Source: Achromobacter sp. ASV32
GTDB lineage: Bacteria > Pseudomonadota > Gammaproteobacteria > Burkholderiales > Burkholderiaceae_B
Reading direction: 5' to 3'
Length of the DNA stretch: 64,000 bases
NCBI RefSeq assembly: GCF_016428805.1
Contig: NZ_JAELTJ010000008.1
Location: forward strand, 28,279-92,278
In this document: positions 27,467 through 37,219 of the stretch, one piece after another
Position numbering within the stretch: the stretch's first letter is position 1
How the letters are laid out: every line of letters begins with the position of its first letter
Notes under the pieces: generated by a model
What the model saw: the letters and a program-made list of their open reading frames with translations, nothing else
What the model was told of the DNA's origin: nothing
The model's database searches: none
Position numbers and translations under genes: made by a program

Positions 27467-27577
27467 GGAGGGCGGACGGCGGGTTCAGCGCCGTCAAATC
27501 AAGGAACGGACAGTGATTTTATTCTGCATTGCGGTATTGCGCCGTTCGCCATGCCGATAGGGGGCGTCAAACCAGAC

Positions 27578-27603
27578 AAAACCCGGCCGATGGCCGGGTT
27601 TTT
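27578..27603. terminator. Intrinsic terminator after lspA
   Basis: AAAACCCGGCC / GGCCGGGTTTT with GAT loop. The A's on the left give a T-tail for the leftward lspA transcript. A run of eight G follows at 27604-27611. Confidence 0.85.
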
Positions 27604-27627
27604 GGGGGGGGCTGCAAGCCTGGGCAA

Positions 27628-28158
27628 TCAGGTGCGAGGCTTGCGCGCCCGCAGCAATTCGTCCAGCACCAGCAGAGCGGCGCCGCAACTGATGCCCACG
27701 TCCGCCAGGTTGAAGGCGGGGAAATACGAGTTGTTCCAATAGAACAGCAGGAAGTCCACTACGTGGCCATAGACCACGCGATCGATCACGTTGCCGATGG
27801 CGCCGCCCAGGATCAGCGTCAGCGCCAGGCAGAACCGCGGCTGGCCGCGGGTGCGGCGCAGGATCACGGTGATGACCACCGCGGCCACGATGCCCAGCGC
27901 GGTGAACAGCCAGCGCTGCCAGCCTTCTTCCGAGGCCAAAAAGCTGAACGCCGCGCCGCGGTTGAACAGCAGCGTGAAGTCAAAGAAAGGCAGCAGGTTG
28001 ACCCGTTCGCCGTACTGATACGAGGTGTTGAAGTACACCTTGGTCAGTTGGTCCAGGACGATGATCACCAGCGCGAGGGCCAGCCAGCGGCCCACCCGGG
28101 CGGGGGGCGCGCCGGCCGCCGCGGACACCGCGGCACCTTCAGGGGCGGGGCCGGCCAT
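27628..28158 (-). CDS. lspA: Lipoprotein signal peptidase (signal peptidase II)
   Basis: A 176-residue inner-membrane aspartic protease that removes signal peptides of prolipoproteins. The two catalytic Asp lie in GGAIGNVIDRVVYGHVVDFL and FPAFNLADVGISCGAALLVL. LDQLTKVYF is the conserved first motif. The start MAGPAPEG lies two bases after the ileS stop, in the common ribF-ileS-lspA order. Confidence 0.94.
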   Translation of the reverse strand: MAGPAPEGAAVSAAAGAPPARVGRWLALALVIIVLDQLTKVYFNTSYQYGERVNLLPFFDFTLLFNRGAAFSFLASEEGWQRWLFTALGIVAAVVITVILRRTRGQPRFCLALTLILGGAIGNVIDRVVYGHVVDFLLFYWNNSYFPAFNLADVGISCGAALLVLDELLRARKPRT

Positions 28159-28160
28159 GT

Positions 28161-31022
28161 TCAGGCCTTGTCGCGGGCTTCGCCCGAGCCGAACAGGTTG
28201 GACACGCAGCGGCCGCAGATCTCGGGGTGATCCGGATCCTGGCCCACGTCCAGGCGCCAGTGCCAGCAGCGTTCGCACTTCTTGTGCGCAGACGGCGTGA
28301 CCTGGACGCGGGTTTCGCCCTCGCCGGCATGCACGGTGGCGCGCGAGACGATCAGCACGAAGCGCAGGTCATCGCCCAGGCTGGCCAGCAATTGCTGGTC
28401 TTCGCCGTTGGCGTACAGGTCCACTTCGGCCTGCAGCGACGAACCGATGTCGCCGGCCGTGCGCACTTCTTCCAGCTTGCGCTGCACGTCGGCGCGAATG
28501 GCGCGCAGGCGCGCCCACTTGGCCGACAGGGCCTCGGCGTCCGCAAACGGCGGCAGCGCGTGGTAGACCTCGGTGAAGATGGTCACGCGGGCCGCGTCGG
28601 CCTGGTGCTTCAGGGCCGAGTTCACCAGTTCCTTCCAGGCCTCTTCCGCCGTGAACGACAGGATCGGGGCCATCAGCTTGAGCAGGGTCTGGGTGATGTC
28701 CAGCAGCGCGGTCTGGGCCGAGCGGCGGGCAACGCTGCCCACCGCCGAGGTGTACAGGCGGTCTTTCAGGATGTCCAGGTAGAACGCGCCCAGGTCTTCC
28801 GAGCAGAACGTCTGCAGGCGCGACACGGCCGGGTGGAAGTCGTAGCGTTCGTAGTTGGCCTGGACTTCGGCCTGCATCTGCGCGGTCATGGCCAGCGCGT
28901 AGCGGTCGATTTCGAACAGCTCGCCGTACGGCACCGATTGCGACACGGCGTCGAAGTCGGCCAGGTTGGCCAGCAGGAAGCGCAGCGTGTTGCGGATGCG
29001 GCGGTAGCCTTCGACCACGCGCTTGAGGATCTCGTCGGAAATCGACAGCTCGCCCGAATAGTCGGTGGACGCGACCCACAGGCGCAGGATTTCCGCGCCC
29101 AGCGAGTCCGACACCTTTTGCGGGGCGATCACGTTGCCCACCGATTTGCTCATTTTGCGGCCCTGGCCGTCCACCACGAAACCGTGCGTCAGCAGGGCCT
29201 TGTAGGGCGGCTGGCCATAGAGCATGCAGCCGGTCAGCAGCGACGAATGGAACCAGCCGCGGTGCTGGTCCGAGCCTTCCAGGTACAGGTCGGCGGGCCA
29301 GGCGAGTTCAGCGCCGTGCGAGCCGGCGAAGGCGTGGTCCTTGCCGCCCAGCACGGTGGCGTGGGTGCTGCCGGAATCGAACCAGACGTCCAGCGTGTCG
29401 CGGTTCTTTTCGTATTGGTCGGCCTCGTCGCCCAGCAGCTCGCGGGGGTCCAGGGCCTGCCAGGCTTCGATGCCGCCTTGCTCGACGCGCTGGGCCACTT
29501 GTTCAAGCAGCTCGGACGTGCGCGGATGCAGCTCGCCGGTTTCCTTGTGCACGAAGAACGCCATCGGGACACCCCACTGGCGCTGGCGCGACAGGGTCCA
29601 GTCCGGACGGTTGGCGATCATGGCGTGCAGGCGCGCGCGGCCCCAGGCCGGGTAGAAGGCCGTGGCGTCGATGCCGGCCAGCGCCGATTCGCGCAGGGTC
29701 GGGCCGCCGTCCTTCGGGGCCACGTCCATGCCGGCGAACCATTGGCTGGTGGCGCGGTAGATGATGGGCGTCTTGTGGCGCCAGCAGTGCATGTAGCTGT
29801 GCTTGTGCTTTTCGACGTGCATCAGCGCGCCGGCTTCGGTCAGGGCCTCGACGATCTTGGGGTTGGCGTCCCAGATGGACAGGCCGCCGAACAGCGCCAG
29901 GCTGTCGACGTACTTGCCATCGCCCATGACCGGGCTGATGAAGTCGGTGTCCTTCATGCCGTGCGCCTTGCACGAGATGAAGTCTTCGATACCGTAGGCG
30001 GGGGCCGAGTGCACCACGCCGGTGCCCGAATCGGCCGTGACGTAGTCGCCCAGGTACACGGGCGACTTGCGGTCGTAGGCGGCTTCGAACTGGGCCAGCG
30101 GATGGCGGAATTCGATGCCCGACAACGCGGCGCCGGGGGCGGTGGCGATGACTTCGCCTTCCAGGCCCCAGGATTTCAGGCACGCCTGGACGCGTTCGCT
30201 GGCCACCAGCAACAGCGGTCCGAACTTGGGCGCGGGCGACACGCGCACCAGCGCGTATTCGATCTCCGGGTGCACGTTCAGCGCCTGGTTGGACGGGATG
30301 GTCCAGGGCGTGGTGGTCCAGATGACGATGGCGCCGTCTTCGACCGATTCCAGGCCGAAGGCCTGGGCCAGCCTGGCCGGTTCGGCGAACGGGAAGGCCA
30401 CGTCCACCGCCGGGTCGACGCGGTCGGCGTATTCGACTTCGGCTTCGGCCAGCGCCGAGCCACAATCGAAACACCAGTTCACGGGCTTCAGGCCGCGGAA
30501 CACATAACCCTTGTCCAGGATGCTGCCCAGGGCGCGGATTTCGTCGGCTTCATTGCTGAAGTTCATCGTCATGTAGGGACGATCCCAGCCGCCCAGCACG
30601 CCCAGGCGCTTGAAATCCTTGCGCTGGCGGTCGATCTGCTCGAGCGCGTAGGCACGGGCCTTGGACTGCACTTCCGCCACGGGCAGGTGCTTGCCGTATT
30701 TCTTCTCGATCTGGATTTCGATCGGCATGCCGTGGCAATCCCAGCCCGGCACGTAATGCGCGTCGTAGCCAGCCATGTTGCGGCTCTTGACGATGATGTC
30801 CTTCAGGATCTTGTTGACCGCATGGCCGATGTGGATGTCGCCGTTCGCGTAGGGCGGGCCGTCGTGCAGCACGAAGCGCGGACGCCCCTTGCTGGCGGCG
30901 CGGATCGCCTGGTAGACGTGATTTTCCTCCCACTGCGCAATCCAGGCGGGCTCGCGTTTGGCGAGGTCGCCCCGCATGGGGAAGGGGGTATCGGGCAGGT
31001 TGAGGGTCTTTTTATAGTCCAT
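28161..31022 (-). CDS. ileS: Isoleucyl-tRNA synthetase
   Basis: A 953-residue class-I aminoacyl-tRNA synthetase. HIGH appears in [18 protein letters not shown] in [14 protein letters not shown], and the C-terminal zinc site in [13 protein letters not shown] with [11 protein letters not shown]. The start [20 protein letters not shown] equals that of other bacterial IleS; a TTG three codons earlier is less likely. The ATG overlaps the end of ribF by 11 bases. Confidence 0.97.
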   Translation of the reverse strand: MDYKKTLNLPDTPFPMRGDLAKREPAWIAQWEENHVYQAIRAASKGRPRFVLHDGPPYANGDIHIGHAVNKILKDIIVKSRNMAGYDAHYVPGWDCHGMPIEIQIEKKYGKHLPVAEVQSKARAYALEQIDRQRKDFKRLGVLGGWDRPYMTMNFSNEADEIRALGSILDKGYVFRGLKPVNWCFDCGSALAEAEVEYADRVDPAVDVAFPFAEPARLAQAFGLESVEDGAIVIWTTTPWTIPSNQALNVHPEIEYALVRVSPAPKFGPLLLVASERVQACLKSWGLEGEVIATAPGAALSGIEFRHPLAQFEAAYDRKSPVYLGDYVTADSGTGVVHSAPAYGIEDFISCKAHGMKDTDFISPVMGDGKYVDSLALFGGLSIWDANPKIVEALTEAGALMHVEKHKHSYMHCWRHKTPIIYRATSQWFAGMDVAPKDGGPTLRESALAGIDATAFYPAWGRARLHAMIANRPDWTLSRQRQWGVPMAFFVHKETGELHPRTSELLEQVAQRVEQGGIEAWQALDPRELLGDEADQYEKNRDTLDVWFDSGSTHATVLGGKDHAFAGSHGAELAWPADLYLEGSDQHRGWFHSSLLTGCMLYGQPPYKALLTHGFVVDGQGRKMSKSVGNVIAPQKVSDSLGAEILRLWVASTDYSGELSISDEILKRVVEGYRRIRNTLRFLLANLADFDAVSQSVPYGELFEIDRYALAMTAQMQAEVQANYERYDFHPAVSRLQTFCSEDLGAFYLDILKDRLYTSAVGSVARRSAQTALLDITQTLLKLMAPILSFTAEEAWKELVNSALKHQADAARVTIFTEVYHALPPFADAEALSAKWARLRAIRADVQRKLEEVRTAGDIGSSLQAEVDLYANGEDQQLLASLGDDLRFVLIVSRATVHAGEGETRVQVTPSAHKKCERCWHWRLDVGQDPDHPEICGRCVSNLFGSGEARDKA

Positions 31023-31977
31023 GAACGGCAAAATAGGCGCGCGCGTTTCGCGCGTCTTCGGCGATGGCGGCAGTCAGGGAAGGGAGGTCAGGAAATTTTT
31101 CTTCGTCCCGCAACTTGTGCAGGAATTCGACACGCACGAGTTTACCGTAAGCGTCGACGGTCTCGTCGAGCAGGTGAGACTCAAGCAGCACGCGGCCGCG
31201 GTCTTCGACCGTCGGGCGCACGCCCAGGCTGGCCACGGCCGGCAGGGCGCGGTCGCCCAGGCCGTAGACCTGGACCACATAAATGCCCGAACGGGCCGCG
31301 CAGCGCTCGGCCACCCGCAGATTCATGGTGGGAAAGCCCAGGGTGCGGCCCAGCTTCTGGCCGTGGATCACGTGGCCGCTGATATGGTACGGATGGCCCA
31401 GCAGGTGGCGGGCGCGGTCCAGGTCGCCCACCGCCAGGGCGGTGCGCACTTCAGAACTGGAAATGCGGTGGCCGTGCCGGTCGGTCACGTCGGCCAGGGT
31501 CTGCACCTCGAAGCCATGGCGCAGGCCGGCTTCGCGCAGCAGGTCGATGTCGCCGCTGCGCTTGTGGCCGAAACGGAAGTCTTCGCCCACCAGCAGCCAT
31601 TTGGCATTGAGCCCGGCCACCAGCAGGTTCTCGATGAAGGCATTGGCCGACATTTCGGCCAGGCGGGCGTTGAAGCGCTCCACCACCACCTGCGAAATGC
31701 CGTAGCGCGCCAGCGCCGCCAGCTTGTCGCGCAGGCCCGACACGCGGGTCGGCGCCAGCTCGGGGCGGTGGTTCAGCGTGGCGAAATACTCTCGCGGGTG
31801 CGGTTCGAAGGTCATCACGGCCGGGGTCAGGCCGCGCTCGCGTGCCACCTGGCAGACATGCGCCAGCATGGCCTGGTGCCCGCGGTGGACGCCGTCGAAG
31901 TTGCCGATGGTCAGCGCGCAAGGTGCGCGCTGAGCGGGCGGAGGAAGGGATCGGTAGATGCGCAGCGATGGTTTCAC
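31012..31977 (-). CDS. ribF: Bifunctional riboflavin kinase / FAD synthetase
   Basis: A 321-residue enzyme making FMN and FAD. The adenylyltransferase half shows [18 protein letters not shown] and [20 protein letters not shown]; the kinase half shows [11 protein letters not shown] and [18 protein letters not shown]. No ATG precedes the conserved [13 protein letters not shown] at a good distance, so a GTG start at 31977 is proposed. The gene ends inside the ileS start region. Confidence 0.92.
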   Translation of the reverse strand: MKPSLRIYRSLPPPAQRAPCALTIGNFDGVHRGHQAMLAHVCQVARERGLTPAVMTFEPHPREYFATLNHRPELAPTRVSGLRDKLAALARYGISQVVVERFNARLAEMSANAFIENLLVAGLNAKWLLVGEDFRFGHKRSGDIDLLREAGLRHGFEVQTLADVTDRHGHRISSSEVRTALAVGDLDRARHLLGHPYHISGHVIHGQKLGRTLGFPTMNLRVAERCAARSGIYVVQVYGLGDRALPAVASLGVRPTVEDRGRVLLESHLLDETVDAYGKLVRVEFLHKLRDEEKFPDLPSLTAAIAEDARNARAYFAVHGL

Positions 31978-32040
31978 GAGCGAGAGTTTACAATTTTGGA
32001 TTACGGGATTGTTCGACATCCCCAATTTGGATTGGTCATC
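31978..32040. promoter_or_regulatory. Divergent promoter region of ribF and purN
   Basis: This 63-base AT-rich spacer holds TACAAT (31989-31994) as a possible rightward -10 box and, on the other strand, TTGGGG and TAATCC separated by 16 bases. Assignments by eye only. Confidence 0.35.
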
Positions 32041-32706
32041 TTGCCGGAAACATCTACTACACAGCGCCGCATCGTCATCCTGATCTCGGGACGCGGCAGC
32101 AATATGCAGGCCTTGGTCCAGGCCTGCCGCGAGCAGGGCTGGCCCGCCAGCATCGCGGCCGTCATCGCCAGCCGGCCGGACGCCGGCGGCCTGCAATGGG
32201 CGGCCCAGCAGGGCATCGCCACCGCCGCGCTGTACCACAAGGACTACGCCAGCCGTGAAGCCTTCGACGCCGCGCTGGCCGCCGAAATCGACCTGCATGC
32301 GCCCGATTACGTCATTCTGGCCGGCTTCATGCGGGTGCTGACGCCCGGCTTCGTCAACCATTACGCCGGCAGGCTGGTCAACATCCACCCGTCGCTGCTG
32401 CCGGCGTTTCCGGGGCTGCACACCCACGCCCAGGCCCTGGCCACCGGCGTGCGGGTACACGGCTGCACCGTGCATTTCGTGACCCCGGTGCTGGATCACG
32501 GCCCCATCATCGCCCAGGGCTGCGTGCCGGTCCTGGCCGGCGACACCCCCGAAATGCTGGCTGATCGCGTACTGGAGGTGGAACATCAGGCTTTTCCCGC
32601 CGCCGTGCGCTGGTTGGCCGAAGGCCGGGTTACCCTGACCAACGACCACCGGGTGGACGTGCAGGGCGACCCTGACCGCCTGTTCTCCTGGTCGGCAGCG
32701 GCCTAG
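32041..32706 (+). CDS. purN: Phosphoribosylglycinamide formyltransferase
   Basis: A folate-dependent GAR transformylase of the purine pathway, about 221 residues. The substrate loop is ISGRGSNMQALVQAC, the catalytic Asn-His region is GRLVNIHPSLLPAFPGLHTH and the catalytic Asp lies in VTPVLDHGPIIAQG. There is no ATG between the upstream stop and the conserved RRIVILISGRGSN; TTG at 32041 (or at 32032) is the probable start, a rare choice for this gene. Confidence 0.9.
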   Translation: MPETSTTQRRIVILISGRGSNMQALVQACREQGWPASIAAVIASRPDAGGLQWAAQQGIATAALYHKDYASREAFDAALAAEIDLHAPDYVILAGFMRVLTPGFVNHYAGRLVNIHPSLLPAFPGLHTHAQALATGVRVHGCTVHFVTPVLDHGPIIAQGCVPVLAGDTPEMLADRVLEVEHQAFPAAVRWLAEGRVTLTNDHRVDVQGDPDRLFSWSAAA

Positions 32707-32793
32707 GCAATCTTGCATCGCGGGCCGCTTGCCTCCAGGCGGCCCTGAATCGCTTTTATCGGGCGGAACTCCTCCGCCCCACTGGAATACACC

Positions 32794-35241
32794 ATGAGCA
32801 AACCCCAATCTCCGCGTTCACGTCCGGCCGGTGCCCCCAGGGCAGCCGCCGAAGGACGCGACGGTCGGTCCTTCTTCTCGCGTCCCAAGGGCGAGGCGCG
32901 CGGCGCCCCGTCCAGCGAACGCGCGCCGCGTCCCGAACGCGTTGGCGGCGGCCGCGAAGACCGCGGCGCCTTCGGTGCCGAGCGTCGCGAAGGCCAGGGC
33001 CGTCCGGCTCCGCGTCCGTCCTATGACGCCCCGCGAGGCGAGAACCGGGGCGGCGAGCGCGGCGCCCATGGTGCCGAGCGCCGCGAGGGCCAAGGCCGTC
33101 CGACGCCTCGTCCGTCCTATGACGCCCCGCGAGGCGAAAATCGTGGCGGTGAACGGGGTTCTTACAATTCGGACCGCCGCGAAGGCCAAGGCCGTCCGGA
33201 TTCGCGTCCGTCCTACGGCGCGCCGCGAGGCGACAACCGTGGCGGCGAGCGCGGCTCCTACGGGTCGGACCGCCGTGAAGGCCAGGGCCGTCCGGATTCG
33301 CGCCCGTCCTACGGCGCCCCGCGAGGCGAAAACCGTGGCGGCGAGCGCGGTTCCTACGGGTCGGATCGCCGCGAAGGCCAGGGCCGCCCGGATTCGCGTC
33401 CGTCCTACGGCGCCCCGCGAGGCGACAACCGTGGCGGCGAGCGTGGCTCCTACGGGTCGGACCGCCGTGAAGGCCAGGGCCGTCCGGATTCGCGTCCGTC
33501 CTACGGCGCCCCGCGAGGCGACAACCGTGGCGGCGAGCGTGGCTCCTACGGGTCGGACCGCCGCGAAGGCCAGGGCCGCCCGGATTCGCGTCCGTCCTAC
33601 GGCGCCCCGCGTGGAGAAAACCGTGGCGGCGAGCGTGGCTCCTACGGGTCGGACCGCCGCGAAGGCCAGGGCCGCCCGGACTCGCGCCCGCCCCATGGCG
33701 GCCCGCGTGACGAGGCCGGCCATGGCCATCGCGAGGCTGCTGCGCCGCAGAAGCCGCAATTCAATCGCCCGCGCCTGTCCTACGCCGCCAGCCGCATCGA
33801 CCAGGTGCAGCGCGTGCTGGGCGAGATCCTGCAATGGACCTACCCGGCCGATGCCGCGCTGTCGCATTGGCTGCGCCACCATCCGGGCCTGGGCGCGCGC
33901 GACCGTTCCGAGGTCGCCGAGGCTGTCTACGACGTGCTGCGCCACCTGCGCCGCTACCGCCAGTTCGGCGAAAGCGGCGTCGGGCCGGCCTCGCGCCGCC
34001 TGGCGATCCTGGGCCTGGCCGCGACGCTGGGCGTTGATGCGCTGGAAGAGGGCCTGGACGCCGCTGAAGCCGAATGGCTCAAGCGAGTGCTGCAGATCGA
34101 CCTGGCGACCCTGCCGCGCGCCGTGCGCGGCAGCATTCCCGACTGGCTGGACGAGCGCCTGGCGCTCATGGACAGCCCGGAAACCCTGATCGAGGCGCTG
34201 AACCGCCAGGCCAGCCTGGACCTGCGCGTCAACCCGCTCAAGGCCGAGCGCGACGCCATGCTCACCGAACTGCAGCAAAGCGCCGGCCGCTATGAGCCCG
34301 TGGCCATGCCGTATTCGCCGTGGGGCATCCGCATGGAAGGCCGCCCGGCCATCAACCGCTGGCCGCAATTCGAAAACGGCAGCATCGAAGTGCAGGACGA
34401 AGGCAGCCAGCTGCTGGCCCTGCTGGTGGCGCCGCGCCGCGGCGAGATGATCATCGATTTCTGCGCAGGCGCCGGCGGCAAGACCTTGCTGCTGGGCGCG
34501 CTGATGCGCTCGACCGGCCGGCTCTATGCCTTCGACGTCTCGGCGGCCCGTCTGGCCCGCGCCAAGCCTCGCTTTGCCCGCAGCGGCCTGTCGAACGTGG
34601 TGCCCGTCGTCATCGACAGCGAGAACGACGCCCGGGTCAAGCGCCTGGCCGGCAAGGCCCAGCGCGTGCTGGTCGATGCGCCGTGCAGCGGCATCGGCAC
34701 CCTGCGCCGCAATCCCGACCTGAAGTGGCGCCAGCACCCCGAGGCGCTGGCCGAACTGGGTCAGCTGCAGACGCGCATCCTGAACAGCGCCGCGCGCTGC
34801 GTCGCTCCGGGCGGACGCCTGGTGTACGCCACGTGCAGCCTGCTGGCCGAAGAAAACGAAGTGCAGGCCGAGCGTTTCCTGGCCAGCCATCCGGATTTCG
34901 AACGCGTCGACGCCGTTGAAATCCTGGCCGCACGCTGCGAAAACCTGAAGTTGGAAGGGCCCTACGTCCAGTTGCGCCCCGACGTGCATGGCACGGACGG
35001 CTTCTTTGCCGCGGTGTTCGAGCGCCGCAAAAAGGGCGCCGCGGTGGCTGACACCGAGGCCGACGCGCAAGCGGAAGACGCCGCCGAGACGGAAGACGCC
35101 GTGGTGGCGGACGGTAGCGACGAAGCTGGCGCTGCGGTGCAGGCCGACGTGGAAACGGTCCAGGCCCAAGCGGCCGGCGACCCCGCGCCGGTGACCGCCG
35201 AGCCGCAGGTCGAGCCGACAGAAGCCAAGCCCGCGGTCTGA
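32794..35241 (+). CDS. RsmB/NOP-family rRNA m5C methyltransferase with Arg/Gly-rich repeat N terminus
   Basis: An 815-residue protein. Residues 1 to about 60 are basic and disordered. About residues 60-310 are eight 32-residue repeats of the type SDRREGQGRPDSRPSYGAPR. The region from residue ~325 (LSYAASRIDQVQRVLGEILQ) to ~750 is an RsmB-type methyltransferase with SAM-binding IDFCAGAGGKTLLLGALM and the two catalytic-region cysteines DAPCSGIGTLRRNP and VYATCSLLAEENE. The tail is acidic and Ala-rich (AEDAAETEDAVV). The usual RsmB is about 430 residues. The repeats resemble RGG-type RNA-binding, phase-separating sequences; that function is inference. Confidence 0.88.
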   Translation: MSKPQSPRSRPAGAPRAAAEGRDGRSFFSRPKGEARGAPSSERAPRPERVGGGREDRGAFGAERREGQGRPAPRPSYDAPRGENRGGERGAHGAERREGQGRPTPRPSYDAPRGENRGGERGSYNSDRREGQGRPDSRPSYGAPRGDNRGGERGSYGSDRREGQGRPDSRPSYGAPRGENRGGERGSYGSDRREGQGRPDSRPSYGAPRGDNRGGERGSYGSDRREGQGRPDSRPSYGAPRGDNRGGERGSYGSDRREGQGRPDSRPSYGAPRGENRGGERGSYGSDRREGQGRPDSRPPHGGPRDEAGHGHREAAAPQKPQFNRPRLSYAASRIDQVQRVLGEILQWTYPADAALSHWLRHHPGLGARDRSEVAEAVYDVLRHLRRYRQFGESGVGPASRRLAILGLAATLGVDALEEGLDAAEAEWLKRVLQIDLATLPRAVRGSIPDWLDERLALMDSPETLIEALNRQASLDLRVNPLKAERDAMLTELQQSAGRYEPVAMPYSPWGIRMEGRPAINRWPQFENGSIEVQDEGSQLLALLVAPRRGEMIIDFCAGAGGKTLLLGALMRSTGRLYAFDVSAARLARAKPRFARSGLSNVVPVVIDSENDARVKRLAGKAQRVLVDAPCSGIGTLRRNPDLKWRQHPEALAELGQLQTRILNSAARCVAPGGRLVYATCSLLAEENEVQAERFLASHPDFERVDAVEILAARCENLKLEGPYVQLRPDVHGTDGFFAAVFERRKKGAAVADTEADAQAEDAAETEDAVVADGSDEAGAAVQADVETVQAQAAGDPAPVTAEPQVEPTEAKPAV
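32974..33708 (+). repeat. Eight tandem 96-bp coding repeats inside the rsmB-like gene
   Basis: The period is exactly 96 bases; for example GAAGGCC recurs at 33277, 33373 and 33469. The first two units are divergent (AERREGQGRPAPR, AERREGQGRPTPR), units 3-7 are nearly identical and differ mainly at DN/EN, and unit 8 decays at PPHGGPRDEA. Such arrays change copy number easily by slippage or recombination. Confidence 0.92.
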
Positions 35242-35253
35242 GGCGCGCGGGCA

Positions 35254-35280
35254 TCGCGCCGGCTCAGGGAGCCGGCGCGA
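35254..35280. terminator. Hairpin between convergent genes
   Basis: TCGCGCCGGCTC / GAGCCGGCGCGA is a perfect 12-bp stem with a 3-base loop, 12 bases after the rsmB-like stop and overlapping the last codons of the convergent gene. No T-tract follows, so it may act with Rho or as a 3'-end stabiliser. Confidence 0.5.
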
Positions 35281-35659
35281 TGCCCAGCGTGGCGCTGTAG
35301 CGGCGGATGCCGACGGTCTTATTCTGGTATTTCACTTCCCAGGCCAGCGAGTCCGAGCCGGCCTGATTGGCCTGATAGACCAATTGAGCGACCGGCACTG
35401 TCTTATATGCGCAACGTCCTGTTTCGCCCGATTGGCCCCGGGTCTGCACGATGCTGGCCGTGCCCAGGCGGGGTTGCAGCGTGATCGTTACGCGCGGGGC
35501 GCGCAGCGCCAGGCAATCCGACCCCCTGATCTCGTAGTAAGACGCCAGCACGGCAATGTCCCCGATTTTCAACGACTGGGCGCCGGCGGACGCCGTCATG
35601 GCCAGCCCGCACAGGGCCAGGAGGGAAATCAAATAGGGACGGGCTTTTTCGCGAAACAT
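35264..35659 (-). CDS. Secreted protein of unknown function
   Basis: A 131-residue protein with a clear signal peptide (ISLLALCGLAMTASAGAQ, cleavage after AGA/AQ). The mature part is about 103 residues and contains two cysteines (GSDCLALRAP; GRCAYKTVPV) that could form a disulfide. No known domain recognised. It is monocistronic and convergent with the rsmB-like gene. Confidence 0.7.
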   Translation of the reverse strand: MFREKARPYLISLLALCGLAMTASAGAQSLKIGDIAVLASYYEIRGSDCLALRAPRVTITLQPRLGTASIVQTRGQSGETGRCAYKTVPVAQLVYQANQAGSDSLAWEVKYQNKTVGIRRYSATLGIAPAP

Positions 35660-36010
35660 CGGCAGGCGGCATCAGGGAGTAGCGGGAGAGGCGGACCGAA
35701 GTGTGCGCCAGAGACGTGGCGCCTGCAAGACAGCCGCCGGACCTGACAGGAACTTTAATGGCCGAGGGTGGCCAAATGATCGTGCCTTGCGAAGGCTTCC
35801 CCCGTCCCGGGAAGCGCCGGTCCCGCAGCCGGATGTCCGCACGGTATCTGTCCGCGGCTTGCCCACGCCGCCGCGAGCGTGCGGTTTTGTGCTCAAAAGC
35901 GGGGCTTAGTCCTTGATTTCGCTCAAAACTATTTTGAAACTCCCTTGTCATAAGACGGCAAAGGTAAGCTAAACTTCAGGCACTCTTCAAGCGAGGCTAA
36001 CAACAGCTTT
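35660..36010. other. Intergenic region before the desaturase gene
   Basis: About 350 bases without a supported gene. The left two thirds are GC-rich with only short frames. The last 80 bases are AT-rich (TTGAAA at 35933, TTGTCA near 35945, TAAGCTAAAC near 35965) and probably contain the desaturase promoter, though no pair has ideal spacing. Confidence 0.4.
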
Positions 36011-37219
36011 ATGGATTACATCCTCTCCTTCATTGCCGGTGGTCTGACCCAAGCGTCTTGGTGGCAGATCGTCGTATTCACCCTGGTAGTGACCCACATC
36101 ACGATCGTGGCCGTCACCGTCTTCCTGCACCGTAGCCAAGCGCACCGCGGCCTGGATCTGCATCCGGCCGTCATGCACTTCTTCCGCTTCTGGCTCTGGA
36201 TGACTACCGGCATGGTCACCAAGGAATGGGTTGCCATTCACCGCAAGCACCACGCCAAGTGCGAAAAGGAAGGCGATCCCCATTCGCCCATCCTGTTCGG
36301 CATCTGGAAAGTGCTGTTCCGCGGCGCTGAGCTCTACCGCGAAGAATCCAACAACAAGGAAACCATGGCCAAGTTCGGCCACGGCACGCCTGACGATTGG
36401 CTCGAACGCAACGTCTACAGCAAGCACAGCCTGTGGGGCGTGCTGAGCATGCTCGCCATCGACATCGCCCTGTTCGGCGCCATCGGCGTCACGGTCTGGG
36501 CTGTCCAGATGGCCTGGATCCCGTTCTGGGCGGCCGGCGTCGTCAACGGTATCGGCCACTACTGGGGCTACCGCAACTACAACAGCCCGGACACGAGCAC
36601 GAACGTGTTCCCCTGGGGCATCGTGATCGGCGGCGAAGAGCTGCACAACAATCACCACGCCCACGGCACGTCGGCCAAGTTCTCGGCCAAGTGGTACGAA
36701 TTCGACATCGGCTGGTGCTACATCAACATCCTGAAGTTCCTGGGTCTGGCCAAGATCAAGAAGGTCGCGCCCAAGCTCAAGCTGGATGACTCCAAGACCG
36801 GCATCGACCTGCGCACGCTGCAAGGCGTGATCACGCACCGCTACGAAGTCATGGCCCGCTACGCGGACGTGATCAAGAGCGCTGCCCGCGAAGAACTCGC
36901 CAAGCTGAAGGCCTCGCGCCAGGACGGCAACGCGGAATGCGGCTGGAACAAGCTGCACAAGGTCCGCCGCGCCATCCACCGCAACGAGGACATCCTCCAG
37001 CCCGAGCAGCTCGAAGCCGTGGACAAGGCCATCGCCCAGAACAAGTCGCTGTCGACCCTGGTGCAGATGCGCCGCGAACTCGGCCGCATCTGGGAAAGCT
37101 CCAGCGCCAGCAGCGAACAGCTCCTTCATGATCTGCAGGCCTGGTGCCAGCGCGCCCAGCAAAGCGGCATCGCCGGGCTCGAGCAATTCGCTCAACGTCT
37201 GCGCCGCTACGCGGCATGA
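36011..37219 (+). CDS. Acyl-CoA/acyl-lipid delta-9-type fatty-acid desaturase
   Basis: A 402-residue membrane di-iron enzyme that introduces a double bond into saturated acyl chains. All three histidine boxes are present: HRSQAH (residues 40-45), HRKHH (77-81) and HNNHH in GGEELHNNHHAHGTSAKFSA. Four helices flank them. The C-terminal ~130 residues are hydrophilic. Its stop overlaps the uvrD start, an unusual pairing that suggests co-expression. Confidence 0.9.
   Translation: MDYILSFIAGGLTQASWWQIVVFTLVVTHITIVAVTVFLHRSQAHRGLDLHPAVMHFFRFWLWMTTGMVTKEWVAIHRKHHAKCEKEGDPHSPILFGIWKVLFRGAELYREESNNKETMAKFGHGTPDDWLERNVYSKHSLWGVLSMLAIDIALFGAIGVTVWAVQMAWIPFWAAGVVNGIGHYWGYRNYNSPDTSTNVFPWGIVIGGEELHNNHHAHGTSAKFSAKWYEFDIGWCYINILKFLGLAKIKKVAPKLKLDDSKTGIDLRTLQGVITHRYEVMARYADVIKSAAREELAKLKASRQDGNAECGWNKLHKVRRAIHRNEDILQPEQLEAVDKAIAQNKSLSTLVQMRRELGRIWESSSASSEQLLHDLQAWCQRAQQSGIAGLEQFAQRLRRYAA

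Noticed and set aside
27604..27611. A run of eight G residues as a possible phase-variable tract
   Set aside because: It lies in the non-coding spacer downstream of the lspA gene, beyond its stop codon and next to a terminator, so slippage would not switch any gene.
28227..31382. A 1051-codon open frame on the plus strand opposite ileS
   Set aside because: It is antisense to a clearly conserved ileS with all motifs. Its His/Gln/Gly-rich composition is what high-GC codon bias produces on the opposite strand, and no domain is visible.
32974..33708. Possible CRISPR array because of regularly spaced repeats
   Set aside because: Units are 96 bp, directly adjacent, in frame and coding; there are no unique spacers and no cas genes.
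32818..35169. A 783-codon minus-strand frame with regular repeats (VGRTRIRAALAF)
   Set aside because: The repeats are the reverse reading of the 96-bp units of the rsmB-like gene; the methyltransferase motifs show that the plus strand is coding.
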